Shown here: positions 1 to 8,189 of the stretch, piece after piece
Layout of the letters: each line of letters opens with the position of its first letter
Numbering within the stretch: position 1 is the stretch's first letter
Origin: Lewinellaceae bacterium
GTDB lineage: Bacteria > Bacteroidota > Bacteroidia > Chitinophagales > Saprospiraceae
Length of the DNA: 64,000 nucleotides
Reading direction: 5' to 3'
Assembly (NCBI GenBank): GCA_016712415.1
Contig: JADJRC010000027.1
Coordinates: 14,385 to 78,384 of the forward strand
Notes under the pieces: model-generated
What the model saw: only the letters and a program-made list of their open reading frames with translations
Database searches by the model: none
Told to the model about the DNA's origin: nothing
Translations under genes and position numbers: made by a program

Positions 1-563
1 ATACAACGTGCTGCGCAATCGCGGTGTGGCTTTCCGAAACCGGGTTTCATCACGCCGAGCAGGCATTTGGGGTCGGTGATCTCGCCGCGCAGGGTGACTG
101 AACCGGATCCGGGATCGGAAGAGCGGAGAACGGCTTCGGCGGCGACCTGGTTCCGTTTGTTTATGGAGCGCACTTCCAGGGCTGTTTTCCCGTCGTGGTA
201 GATCAAAAAGCCGGTTACGGTGACCATAGATCCGTCTTCAACAGACATCTCCGGACCCGTAGTGAATCCGAACTTACCGGGAGCGACCAGCAGAATTTTT
301 TGGGTGATGCGTTTTCCGCTCGCGTCTGTGCCGTTTTCAACGGTAAGAAAGGGGAAGGGATGCCGGCTATACCGGCCTGACAGTTCGGTTTTTTTGCCGT
401 ATTCGAAGGTGCTGCCGGCAAATCCGCTCTGGAAAAGCACGATCAGTGCTGCCACGGCCGGCACGAGCAGGCAAAGGGCGAACAGGAATTGCCGGACCCG
501 CCGCGCAAACCCCGCCGGCGCCTCAGCCTGCCAGCCGATGTAAAATTCAGAATCGTCTTGCAT
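1..563 (-). CDS. Conserved membrane-anchored protein, C-terminus cut by window edge
   Basis: Reading the minus strand from ATG at 563 gives an open frame of 187 codons that runs off the window, so there is no stop in view. The protein starts MQDDSEFYIGWQAEAP, has one hydrophobic segment at about residues 26-44 (QFLFALCLLVPAVAALIVLF), then a soluble part. Near the edge it carries GEITDPKCLLGVMKPG followed by GKPHRDCAARC, a Cys/His-rich signature I recall from a conserved Bacteroidota family that sits beside Rieske and molybdopterin oxidoreductase genes. The start is 8 bp downstream of the Rieske gene stop, so it is the last visible gene of that operon. A metal- or cofactor-binding role for the Cys/His motif is inference; the biochemical function is unknown to me. 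Confidence 0.75.
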   Translation of the reverse strand, partial: MQDDSEFYIGWQAEAPAGFARRVRQFLFALCLLVPAVAALIVLFQSGFAGSTFEYGKKTELSGRYSRHPFPFLTVENGTDASGKRITQKILLVAPGKFGFTTGPEMSVEDGSMVTVTGFLIYHDGKTALEVRSINKRNQVAAEAVLRSSDPGSGSVTLRGEITDPKCLLGVMKPGFGKPHRDCAARC

Positions 564-571
564 GGTCCGGT

Positions 572-1630
572 TTATAACGTTGCCAGGGTGATCCTTGCCG
601 GCGGACGGGCTGTTCCTTCCGGGTAGGGTGTCGGATTGACGTAAACTTTTGTGCCCGCCACCTGCACGTCGTAGGTGCATACCTGTTCGTGAAATGGCGG
701 TGGCGATTGGCCGTTTTCGGGCAAATACTGGTAGCCATGCCAGGGGCAGGTGATACACCCGTCGATGATCTTGCCTTCGCTGAGCGGACCGTTCTGGTGT
801 TTGCAGAGGTTGTGTATTGCTGAAAGTTTGTCGTCGTACTTGAACAATGCGATGTTTTCGCCGCCGATGATCAGCATTTTAGCGCGGTTTTCGGGAATAT
901 CGGCAACGTCGCAGGCATATACAAAACCGTCGGGAATGCCTTTCGCCGCGTAGCGCCGGGCCCCGCCGTCTGTTCGGGCCTGTTTGACGGCCGCCGCGAG
1001 GTGCAAACCCAGGACGGCGACCACGCCGGCGCCTGTCAGACCGATGAGTACAGGCGATTTTTCCAGTTGGATCACGCCGAGCATGACGTGCATGACAAGC
1101 ATGGCATAGGCAACGTACACACCCATGTGCAGGGCTTTCCAGACGGGCGGCGTGAGGTTTTTCAGCCAGAAATCATGGCTGGTGGCCGCCATGAGGAAGA
1201 GCATGATCAGCGCGAAAAAGCCCAGCGACTGGAACGGGAACCGGACGAGCGAGCCGAACTGCGTGTTGGAGGTAAAGAGCGATACCAGGGGATCGGCATT
1301 ACCCAGGGCGTGGAATTGTACCAGGTTGAATACGCCGTGCGTGAGGGCAACCATAAACATGGTTACGCCCAGATGGCGGCGGTTGTACAGCAACGGCAGG
1401 AAGCGCCGGTCGAGTCTGCACAACGGACCGATGCACAGGATGACGTGCAGCATCAGGAATGCCAGGGTGCCGGTAGCGCGGATGGTGAGCGTTTCTGCCG
1501 TGATCTGCGGGTGAAAAACCAGTTGCAACCCGCCGAACAGGATCAGGTAGCCGGCCACAAACGCGAGCATCAGGCGGTCGTACAGCCTTTTGTGGGGCGT
1601 CCAGTGTATCGGATCGTAGATGACAGACAT
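572..1630 (-). CDS. Ferric-reductase-like membrane protein with C-terminal Rieske [2Fe-2S] domain
   Basis: 352 aa from ATG 1630 (MSVIYDPIHWTPHKRLYDR); a longer in-frame reading upstream overlaps the preceding gene and is less likely. The N-terminal ~215 residues contain about six hydrophobic helices with spaced histidines (for example HVILC, LTHGVFN, HMGVYVAYAMLVMH), as in ferric-reductase-like heme membrane domains. The C-terminal ~100 residues are a Rieske domain with C276-x-H278 and C295-P-W-H298, the complete ligand set for a [2Fe-2S] cluster. The protein should move electrons in the cytoplasmic membrane between a heme domain and the iron-sulfur cluster; the partner oxidoreductase is not in view. 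It is flanked on the same strand by small membrane proteins at short spacing, which suggests one operon. Confidence 0.85.
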   Translation of the reverse strand: MSVIYDPIHWTPHKRLYDRLMLAFVAGYLILFGGLQLVFHPQITAETLTIRATGTLAFLMLHVILCIGPLCRLDRRFLPLLYNRRHLGVTMFMVALTHGVFNLVQFHALGNADPLVSLFTSNTQFGSLVRFPFQSLGFFALIMLFLMAATSHDFWLKNLTPPVWKALHMGVYVAYAMLVMHVMLGVIQLEKSPVLIGLTGAGVVAVLGLHLAAAVKQARTDGGARRYAAKGIPDGFVYACDVADIPENRAKMLIIGGENIALFKYDDKLSAIHNLCKHQNGPLSEGKIIDGCITCPWHGYQYLPENGQSPPPFHEQVCTYDVQVAGTKVYVNPTPYPEGTARPPARITLATL

Positions 1631-1670
1631 AATGCGTTTTCTGTTTTGGTTTGCAAAATATGTGGATGGC

Positions 1671-2114
1671 TCAGGGGTGCAGTACAACCGTCCGGAGCAG
1701 ACGCCCCTGGATGTTGTCCTCAAATCGAAGGGTCAGGTTGTTGCTTCGGGCTGCTGTACTATCCAGGTTAAAGCGATGTATACCCCTGGAGCCCAGCAAT
1801 CCCAGCAAGGTTTTATCCTCCCGGTTGTTTGCTTTTTCGAGCAGGAGCATGGTGTTTGGGTTGGTCAGGGGCCTGGTGATAAGAATTTCGATCTGGCGCT
1901 GTGTTCCGCTGCTGTCCTGCCGGAGGCTGATCACAAAATCGCCGGATTGTGTCGACCGGACTTCCAGGGGGAGTTGTTCCGGTTCTTCCGGCCTTACAGG
2001 TTGCTGCCATACGGCATCGGGAATGGCCAATACAGCCGCCAGCCAGCCCACCGGAAGCAGTACGGCGAATGAAAACCAGATGTACCGGTGTGCTTTTCTC
2101 AGGAAGGGTGTCAT
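1671..2114 (-). CDS. Hypothetical single-pass membrane protein
   Basis: 147 aa beginning MTPFLRKAHRYIWFSFAVLL. One hydrophobic helix at about residues 12-31 is followed by a ~115-residue soluble domain with no motif I recognise. It ends 40 bp before the Rieske protein start and follows another small membrane protein on the same strand, so co-transcription with the redox cluster is likely. The topology (short cytoplasmic N-terminus, extracytoplasmic domain) suggests an accessory subunit of the same membrane complex, which is inference from position only. Confidence 0.7.
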   Translation of the reverse strand: MTPFLRKAHRYIWFSFAVLLPVGWLAAVLAIPDAVWQQPVRPEEPEQLPLEVRSTQSGDFVISLRQDSSGTQRQIEILITRPLTNPNTMLLLEKANNREDKTLLGLLGSRGIHRFNLDSTAARSNNLTLRFEDNIQGRLLRTVVLHP

Positions 2115-2190
2115 CGGCAGGAGTGTTAGGTTAGGAAAATGGGTTACGTCGTTACGTCATTCGTCATCGTATCGTCATTTGTCATTATCG

Positions 2191-2415
2191 TCATTCGTCA
2201 GTGGAGTGGGCGCGGGATATTTGGAGCCATTTTCGGAGCAGGACCGGCCACAGCGCAGCGCCGGCGGGGAAGAGCAGGGCGCGGGTTTTCCAGGAGATGC
2301 CTTTGGCTGATTCGTCGAGTTTTGCCGCACCGCGCCAGATAAACAGCGCAGCAAAAATCACCCCTGCAAGCAGGTAGAGATAGAAGACGTTGACGATAAA
2401 TTTGATTGTTTCCAT
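2191..2415 (-). CDS. Small membrane protein, two hydrophobic segments
   Basis: 74 aa, METIKFIVNVFYLYLLAGVIF. Hydrophobic segments at about residues 5-27 and 44-60 are joined by a charged loop (RGAAKLDESAKG). It lies 76 bp upstream of the 147-aa membrane protein on the same strand and is probably the first gene of the Rieske cluster. No catalytic motif is visible. An overlapping reading in another frame (2198-2434) lacks membrane character and is treated as a shadow. Confidence 0.6.
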   Translation of the reverse strand: METIKFIVNVFYLYLLAGVIFAALFIWRGAAKLDESAKGISWKTRALLFPAGAALWPVLLRKWLQISRAHSTDE

Positions 2416-2501
2416 AACCTGATATTTTAATCATTAGGGGCCTGGCTTCGGGGCTGTTATTGATTCAATCCTGTAACCTGCAGACTTTAAAACGTTTGCT
2501 A

Positions 2502-2846
2502 TCAACCCCTTGCCTCGATTTCACGCCCCAGGAAATAGCCGATCGTTGTGCGCAGCAATCCGATAATGGCGAGGCTGATCAGTTCCTGCCATTCGGGGTG
2601 CAGCATTGACGACAGGATATCCGATACGATGTAGAAGTCGAGCCCCAGGAGGATGTAGTTGCCCACCACCGGCCGAAGGGATGAAATGCCTTCCAGGCTT
2701 GCCTCCGTACTGGTTCTTATTTCGCGCCATTCATGCAGCAGAAACCCCCACATCCCTTTCGCAAAACCCACCAACAGTACCAGGGCGCTGAGCAACTCGA
2801 TCCCGTTAGACAGCCTTTGCAACAGCATTGAACGATATTCTTCCAT
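2502..2846 (-). CDS. DUF1622 family membrane protein
   Basis: 114 aa, MEEYRSMLLQRLSNGIELLS. Hydrophobic helices lie near residues 15-35 (LLSALVLLVGFAKGMWGFLL), 62-80 (YILLGLDFYIVSDILSSML) and 88-108. The ending LLRTTIGYFLGREIE matches the conserved tail of DUF1622 proteins, which are small integral membrane proteins of unknown function, and the length fits the family. It is 26 bp downstream of the SDR gene on the same strand and probably shares its transcript. Confidence 0.75.
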   Translation of the reverse strand: MEEYRSMLLQRLSNGIELLSALVLLVGFAKGMWGFLLHEWREIRTSTEASLEGISSLRPVVGNYILLGLDFYIVSDILSSMLHPEWQELISLAIIGLLRTTIGYFLGREIEARG

Positions 2847-2872
2847 GTGAGACGCTTGTTTTCAGACGGTTT

Positions 2873-3571
2873 CTAAGCGTTGTTGTACAATTTTATCACT
2901 GTTTCGCGCATATTCTCGCCTGTGTCGCTGAGCAGAAAGGATATGGTTTCGGCGGCAACTTCAGGGGTTACCCATTCACCGGCGGGTGCGTTGGGCAGCG
3001 CCGCGCGGTTCTGGGGGGTGTCGAGCAGAGAGGGTATAACCACGCTGGCCCGGATATCCTTGAATTTGCCCTGGTCGTTGATGATCTCCGCAAGGCGAAA
3101 CAACAGCGATTTGCTGAGGGCATAGGCAAACTGGTTTTTGCCTTCAGCGGGGTTGATGGCCGGGCGTGCACCGATGAAGACAAACTGTCCGCGCCCTTTC
3201 CGCTCGAAAAACTCAAGCAAGGGTTTGACGATGTTGAACGCTGTGGCGAAGTTGAGTTTGATCATCTTGTCCAGTTCGTACATCGTGGTTTCGGCAATTG
3301 TTCCGGGTTGCCACCCGCCTACGATGCACACGGCTGTGTCGACCTCGGGGTCTTGTGCGATGATGCCCTTCACATAACCTTCCGATACGGTCTCGTCGGT
3401 CAGGTTGAGAAATTGCGGGTGTATGTTTGTTTCATGGGGGCTTTCGCTGAATATTTTGGAATTTTCACCCAGCCCGAGCGCTGCGTAGATTTTATGCCCG
3501 TCCTGCGCGAAGCGCTTGACAACAGCCTGTCCCATATTTCCGGCTGCGCCGGTGACGATGATGGATTTCAT
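2873..3571 (-). CDS. Short-chain dehydrogenase/reductase (SDR)
   Basis: 232 aa from ATG 3571 (MKSIIVTGAAGNMGQAVVKR). The NAD(P)-binding glycine motif T7-G-A-A-G-N-M-G14 and the catalytic pair Y150-x3-K154 (YALSK) are present, in a Rossmann-length protein. The serine normally about 13 residues before the catalytic tyrosine is not obvious; that stretch reads IGARPAINP. It is therefore an SDR with a possibly atypical or lost active site. A longer in-frame start upstream would run through the promoter-like element at 3612-3619 and is rejected. Substrate unknown. Confidence 0.85.
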   Translation of the reverse strand: MKSIIVTGAAGNMGQAVVKRFAQDGHKIYAALGLGENSKIFSESPHETNIHPQFLNLTDETVSEGYVKGIIAQDPEVDTAVCIVGGWQPGTIAETTMYELDKMIKLNFATAFNIVKPLLEFFERKGRGQFVFIGARPAINPAEGKNQFAYALSKSLLFRLAEIINDQGKFKDIRASVVIPSLLDTPQNRAALPNAPAGEWVTPEVAAETISFLLSDTGENMRETVIKLYNNA

Positions 3572-3611
3572 GTAAAAATGATTTATTGATGTTTTTGATC
3601 GTTTGATGATA

Positions 3612-3619
3612 CAAAGGTC
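3612..3619 (-). promoter_or_regulatory. Putative Bacteroidota -7 element for the SDR gene
   Basis: Minus-strand GACCTTTG lies 41 bp upstream of the SDR ATG and resembles the Bacteroidota -7 consensus TAnnTTTG; the first two bases are non-consensus. Position and spacing favour the start at 3571. Confidence 0.45.
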
Positions 3620-3665
3620 GGTATCGATTGGGGCGTTAATGTTTACCTGCGTAACATTTGGGCAA

Positions 3666-4406
3666 TTAACCCTGTAGACTGCACTTGAATTCGGCTTTCG
3701 AGCAGATCCATGTGCTCCATATTTTTGCTGCGACCAGCATGCCCGACAGGGGAGCAATAAAGAATATCCACTGATGCCGGAAATTCAAGGCCGCCACTGC
3801 CGAGGCCACCGACCGGGCGGGGTTCATGGATGTGCCGGAAACCGGCGATTCGAAGGTAATATAAAGCATCAGCAGTATGCCTGCAAACATGCCGGTAAAT
3901 GGAGCGGTTTTTTCGTAGTTGCTGGAATACAGGATGGTCAGAAACAAGCCAAGTGATATGAACAATTCCGCAAGAAAGGCTGCGGTAATGCCGGCCATGC
4001 CGGGCTGGGTTTGCACGAAATTCACCTCCGGAGCCGCCGTGAAAGCGGGTGTCAGCATCCTGAGCAGCAACATGGCTGCGGTGCCTCCCGCGAATTGTGC
4101 CATGATGTACCAGGTCGCGTCGGGCCGGCTGATTTTTTTCAGGTATAAAAAGGTGAGCGTCACTGCCGGATTCATGTGCGCCCCGGAACGCCGCCCCCAG
4201 CCCGAATATACCAGAAAAACCAGGGTAAGCCCCATGGCGCATCCCGACAAGGCGCGCCGCGCCAGTGGGTCGGCCACCGCATGGCGAACAGGCCAATCGG
4301 GCAACTCCAGCAAGCCGGTAAAAAAGGTGGCTGATAACATGAACATGCCCAACGCCCAGGCCTCGATCAGGTAGTTGGGCCAGTTGGATTTCAATGCGGT
4401 GATCAT
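3666..4406 (-). CDS. Aquaporin / MIP-family channel
   Basis: 246 aa, MITALKSNWPNYLIEAWALG. Both half-helix signatures of the MIP family are present: N79-P-A81 in GAHMNPAVT and N195-P-A197 in GTSMNPARS, with about six hydrophobic helices between and around them. The protein should form a channel for water or small uncharged solutes in the inner membrane. An Arg follows the second NPA (NPARS), as in water- and glycerol-conducting channels; I cannot separate the two. The gene is followed by a 94-bp gap and then the SDR gene. Confidence 0.9.
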   Translation of the reverse strand: MITALKSNWPNYLIEAWALGMFMLSATFFTGLLELPDWPVRHAVADPLARRALSGCAMGLTLVFLVYSGWGRRSGAHMNPAVTLTFLYLKKISRPDATWYIMAQFAGGTAAMLLLRMLTPAFTAAPEVNFVQTQPGMAGITAAFLAELFISLGLFLTILYSSNYEKTAPFTGMFAGILLMLYITFESPVSGTSMNPARSVASAVAALNFRHQWIFFIAPLSGMLVAAKIWSTWICSKAEFKCSLQG

Positions 4407-4451
4407 TTTTGTGCTGTTTGTTTGGTTTTGTACGACAGGATTTACATGAGG

Positions 4452-4573
4452 GTTTTAGACAGGATTGACGGGATTGATAAGTTTTAGACAGGATTGACGG
4501 GATTGATAAGTTTTAGACAGGATTGACAGGATTGATAAGTTTTAGACAGGATTGATAAGTTTTAGACAGGATT
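4452..4573. repeat. Short tandem repeats of the GACAGGATTGAC type
   Basis: A 29-bp unit starting GTTTTAGACAGGATTGAC occurs at 4452-4480, 4481-4509 and 4510-4538, followed by a shortened copy at 4539-4558 and the start of another. The block lies between the aquaporin and YHS genes and has no coding potential. Related AGGATTTACAGG pieces recur near 8135-8175 and 18724-18765. Confidence 0.85.
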
Positions 4574-4735
4574 GACAGGATTTACATGGAAGGTTTTTGG
4601 ACAGGATTTAAAAAGTTGAAAGGCTGCTTTTACCTGTCGATCCTGTAAATCCTGTCCAAAAACCTTTCATGTAAATCCTGTCCAAAATCCATCCTGTAAA
4701 TCCTGTCCAAAATCCATCCTGTAAATCCTGTCTAA
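4574..4735. repeat. 37-bp inverted repeat plus array in reverse orientation
   Basis: The arm 4574-4610 (GACAGGATTTACATGGAAGG...) is the reverse complement of 4646-4682 with one mismatch in 37, separated by 35 nt. Downstream, TCCATCCTGTAAATCCTGTC units repeat in the opposite orientation to the 4452-4573 array. The ~390-bp gap 4407-4800 is therefore almost entirely inverted short repeats that could extrude as a large hairpin. Confidence 0.85.
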
Positions 4736-4800
4736 AAAAACCATCGTGTACAAAAGCCACAGGTCTGAAGGAATATTGCTCCTGTGGGCGGATCAAAAAC

Positions 4801-5337
4801 TTACTGTTCAAGTGTTTTGGTCCAGAAATCGTCGCCCTGTTTCATCAGGGTTTTTTCCGGCGTTTTTTTGATCTCTTTTTCCCAGTTCGTCAGGGCATTG
4901 GCATAAAAGGTCTTGAAAAACAGTACGTTGCGACCATCTACGATCTTATAGCATTCCGGGTTGATCTCTACCTTTTCGCCCCGAACAGCCATCGCATGTC
5001 CGCACCAACCACCCCAAACGGGTTCGTACTTGCCCGGGTTGCCTTTGAATTCTGTGAGGTTTTCGGCGTTGGCAAAGTGATACACTATGCCGTCGTAATT
5101 GTAGGAAAACGTTGCCTTGCCTTTCTTGGGGCCGCTTTTGAAATACGAAACGGGATCATAGCCGTCGATGGCCAGGCCATCTTTTGTCAGCCTGAAATGT
5201 TTGGTGCGCGGGTTTGCCGTGTTGTTCGTGTTGGCAGTGACGGTAGTAACGCCTTGTGTTTGTTCCACGGGTGTGATGGATGTTTTTACAGCAGCAAAAA
5301 TTGCAATGCCGAGAAAAATGATGAGTGAGAATTTCAT
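4801..5337 (-). CDS. Secreted or membrane-anchored YHS-domain protein
   Basis: 178 aa from ATG 5337. The N-terminus MKFSLIIFLGIAIFAAV is a signal peptide or membrane anchor, followed by a Thr/Asn-rich linker. The core DGYDPVSYFKSGPKKGKA and the downstream VYHFANAENLTEFKGNPGKY are typical of YHS-domain proteins, a small fold tied to metal handling. Cys residues in WGGWCGHAMA and NPECYKI could bind metal. A long in-frame upstream extension overlaps the preceding gene and is rejected. Function is uncertain; a periplasmic metal-binding role is inferred from the family. Confidence 0.8.
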   Translation of the reverse strand: MKFSLIIFLGIAIFAAVKTSITPVEQTQGVTTVTANTNNTANPRTKHFRLTKDGLAIDGYDPVSYFKSGPKKGKATFSYNYDGIVYHFANAENLTEFKGNPGKYEPVWGGWCGHAMAVRGEKVEINPECYKIVDGRNVLFFKTFYANALTNWEKEIKKTPEKTLMKQGDDFWTKTLEQ

Positions 5338-5393
5338 AGCTGGGTATTTGTTTGAATTATTGTTTATGTGAGTTGGAGCAGGGTTGATTGTTT

Positions 5394-7420
5394 TTAAAAG
5401 ATCATCGACCGCACTTCGGCGAACGGTATCACGGACTGGCGGCGACCTTTCTTGTGCCGGGTTTTGAGATCGAGCAGCACTTTGATCAGTGCGCCGACCG
5501 ACCAGGCCTGGTGTACGGTGCCTTTCCCGTTGCGGGGCAGTTTGCCATCGAAAATTTCCGAAATGCCGAGCATGCAATCCTGTTGATAAAAATGCTGCTT
5601 AAGCGGCTGTAGCATATCCATGGCCTCTTTTTGAGCCTTTTCCGACCAGTCGTGGACCTTCAGATGCGCCGCAATATATTCGCCGAGCAGGTAAGGCCAT
5701 ACGGCGCCCTGATGGTATGCGGTGTCGCGTTCCCAGGGGCTGCCCTGATACACCGGTTTAAAATCGGGATGTTCGGGGTCGAGGGTGCGCAGGCCGTAGT
5801 CGGTGAGCAGATTGTCGCGCACGATCCGGACTACCGCCTTTTCCGCTTCCTTGCCCAGCAGGGAAAACGGCAGACTGACCACGTAAATCTGGTTGGGGCG
5901 TAGCGACGCATCTGCGGTAAACTGCCCCGGTGCGCCGGGGATGATAACGTCGTTCAGTGCGCCGTTCGGGCGGACGAAGTGTTTGCTGAAATGTGCAAGC
6001 AGGGTATCGCCGATGGCCTGGTATTTTTCATAGGGCTTGTTCAGGGTGCCTGCGAAGTATTGGTAAATGCGCAGGGCGTTGTACCACAGGGCCTGTATTT
6101 CTACCGGGCAGCCATGCCGGGGTGTTACGACGAAGTCGCCAACGCGCGCATCCATCCAGGTCAACTGCGCAAGCCCTTCGCCGCCGCACAAAAAGCCCTC
6201 AGGCAATGCGTGAATATTGTAGCGGGTGCCTGCAATATGCTGGTCCAGGATATCGGTCAGCGTGTCAAAATGTTCGCTGACAAAACCCAGGTCCTGGAAT
6301 TTCTGGTAGTATTCATACAGCGCGACGAAAAGCCAAAGCGTGGCGTCGATCGTGTTGTATTCAAGTTGTTCGTCGCGGTCGGGAAAACGGTTGGGCAGCA
6401 TTCCCTTGTCGACATAGCGGAAAAAGTAGACAGTATCGACTTTGAGATATCCTGTCTGCCGGTGGCGATTGTCAGTCCGCGCATGGCGATCATGGTATCG
6501 CGTCCCCAGTCGGTAAACCAGTGGTAGCCTGCAATGAGCGAATAACCGTCGGTGCTTTTGCGGTGTACGATAAACTGTTCGCCGGCGAGCATCAGGTCGC
6601 GCAGAAACGGGTCGTCGGTTTCCTTGGGGGATATGGATTCGAGCCGCTGGATGGCTTGTTCTTTGAGTGTGTCCGGGTTTTGTTCCACCATTTTTTCATC
6701 GGTGGAAAAAAGGAGATGTACACGCGCGCCGGGCTTCAGTACGACATCGATGCTGGCCACGGCAAAACAGTCTTCCCGGTTGTCCAGGCCACGTTCGGTT
6801 TCCCGCGCGTACTCGAGGTTTTTGTGCCAGTAGCGGTTTTCAATAAATTCGCCTGCCGTAAAGTTAAAATAGAGCGGCGAGGCGCCGAAGTGGGCATAGA
6901 GGGTGTAATACCCGTTTTCACGCTTCAGCCAGTAGTCGAAGAACGGGTCTTCTTTGGACAGGGAATGGTAGTCGCGGTATACGAAAAGCGGGGTCAGGCG
7001 CAGTTTGAACGTGGTTTCGCCGGTGTTTTCGTATTCGACCACGGTGGTGTTGGAACCCTGCACCATGAATACGGTTTTCAGCAGGTTGTTGCCCTGCGCC
7101 TCAAACTTCATGCGCGGCAGGGGCTTGCGCTCAAAAAACTTGAAGTACTGAAATCCCTGCGGATGGATGGCGCCGGGGTACTGGTTGCTCGACAATCCGA
7201 AAGCGCAGTCGCGGTTAAAGACGATGCATTCTTCCACTTTCGACACCAAAACGGTGCGCTCGGTCGGCGGGTTGAGCGACGCCACGAGCAATCCGTGGTA
7301 GCGCCGGGTATTGGCGCCGATGATGCTGGAGGAAGCGTATCCGCCGATGCCGTTGGTGACGATCCACTCCCTGGAGGTCAGTTCGTCGAAATCGGGTTGC
7401 ATATTTTTTGTGGTGAACAT
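5394..7420 (-). CDS. Amylo-alpha-1,6-glucosidase / glycogen-debranching-type enzyme, frameshifted
   Basis: The N-terminal half (from ATG 7420) has REWIVTNGIGGYASSSIIGA and TRRYHGLLVAS, typical of the GDE N-terminal domain, and later HWFTDWGRDTMIAMRG, the conserved GRD motif of the (alpha/alpha)6 catalytic domain. The C-terminal half continues in another frame (MLPNRFPDRDEQLEYNTIDA ... PWERDTAYHQGAVWPYLLG). The frames join at about 6421-6425, a run of five A on the plus strand; one added base restores ILSTFFRYVDKGMLPN and a single ~675-residue enzyme. I read this as a sequencing error or a very recent mutation. The enzyme would cleave alpha-1,6 branches of glycogen-like glucans. The GH63 glucosidase gene lies nearby on the same strand. 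Confidence 0.85.
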
Positions 7421-7456
7421 GATGCTTGACTGTATTTGGTTGGGCTGAATATCCGG

Positions 7457-8014
7457 TTATCCGTAAGTGGTTTCCGGAATGATGAAGTTGTCTGCGGGCG
7501 CCATGCTGCCCTTGCGGTATTTCAGAGTGGAAGGAGCAATGCCCAGGTCGCTGTCGACCTGTAGTTCCGGAAAATACATTTCCAGACCCATTCTGATCAT
7601 CGCCAGGTGGTGTACGGCGTGGTCGAAGGCGTACTGGAGTTCGCGGCCCATGGAGGAGATGTACACCGGGCGTTCCTCACCCGGTATGCAATCGCCGGAA
7701 AACTCGCTGTCGACCCGCAACCACTGTTGTTCGTCCTGCTCCTTGACGGCGCCGGCGATGAAGTCGAGTACGGCCAACGCAGTGGCAGGGTTCTCACTCA
7801 GGATATTGTTGCGTTTTCGGCTGCTGTAGTCGATGTGCGCGTCGTGGGCGCCCTCGAACAGGCAGGTGTAGAATTCGAGGATATGCCGAAAATGTTGTCC
7901 GACGGTGCTGCCGTGAAAAAGCGGTAGCGGGCGCGTGTACATATCCCTGTCAAGGCATTCGAGCAGACCGGCCATTTGCGCGGCGATGAGGATTGTCCCT
8001 TGTTTGGCGTTCAT
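7457..8014 (-). CDS. DinB-like metal-binding helical-bundle protein
   Basis: 185 aa from ATG 8014 (MNAKQGTILIAAQMAGLL). Histidines in HGSTVGQHFRHI (H34, H41, H44) and FDHAVHHLAMIR (H132, H135, H136) match the spaced His pattern of DinB/YfiT-type four-helix bundles that bind a divalent metal. Two longer in-frame starts exist (8065 and a TTG at 8083), but the promoter-like element at 8081-8088 overlaps or nearly abuts them, so 8014 is preferred. It is 36 bp upstream of the debranching-enzyme gene, so the two may be co-transcribed. Substrate unknown. Confidence 0.75.
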   Translation of the reverse strand: MNAKQGTILIAAQMAGLLECLDRDMYTRPLPLFHGSTVGQHFRHILEFYTCLFEGAHDAHIDYSSRKRNNILSENPATALAVLDFIAGAVKEQDEQQWLRVDSEFSGDCIPGEERPVYISSMGRELQYAFDHAVHHLAMIRMGLEMYFPELQVDSDLGIAPSTLKYRKGSMAPADNFIIPETTYG

Positions 8015-8080
8015 CGTGTGTGAATTAGGAAGGTTTGTAATGGCTTCGTTTTCGTCGTTCGTCATTTGGATTTTGTGCAA

Positions 8081-8088
8081 CAAAGGTC
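8081..8088 (-). promoter_or_regulatory. Putative -7 element for the DinB-like gene
   Basis: Minus-strand GACCTTTG, 66 bp upstream of ATG 8014. The same octamer precedes the SDR gene. The rest of the gap 8015-8189 holds only short repeat fragments of the AAGATTTACAGG type. Confidence 0.4.
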
Positions 8089-8189
8089 AGGGGATGCGAC
8101 GGGCAGAATGTTTACCTGCGTTACAATTGGCGTTTTTTACAAGATTTACAGGCGTGTTGTCTGAAAAGGATTGACGCCCGGAAAGCCTC

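Noticed and set aside
2828..3589. 253-codon plus-strand frame opposite the SDR gene
   Set aside because: Antisense shadow; the minus-strand product has intact SDR motifs and a promoter.
4452..4735. Possible CRISPR array
   Set aside because: Units are directly abutting or imperfect, with no unique spacers of constant length, and the orientation switches midway; no cas genes are nearby.
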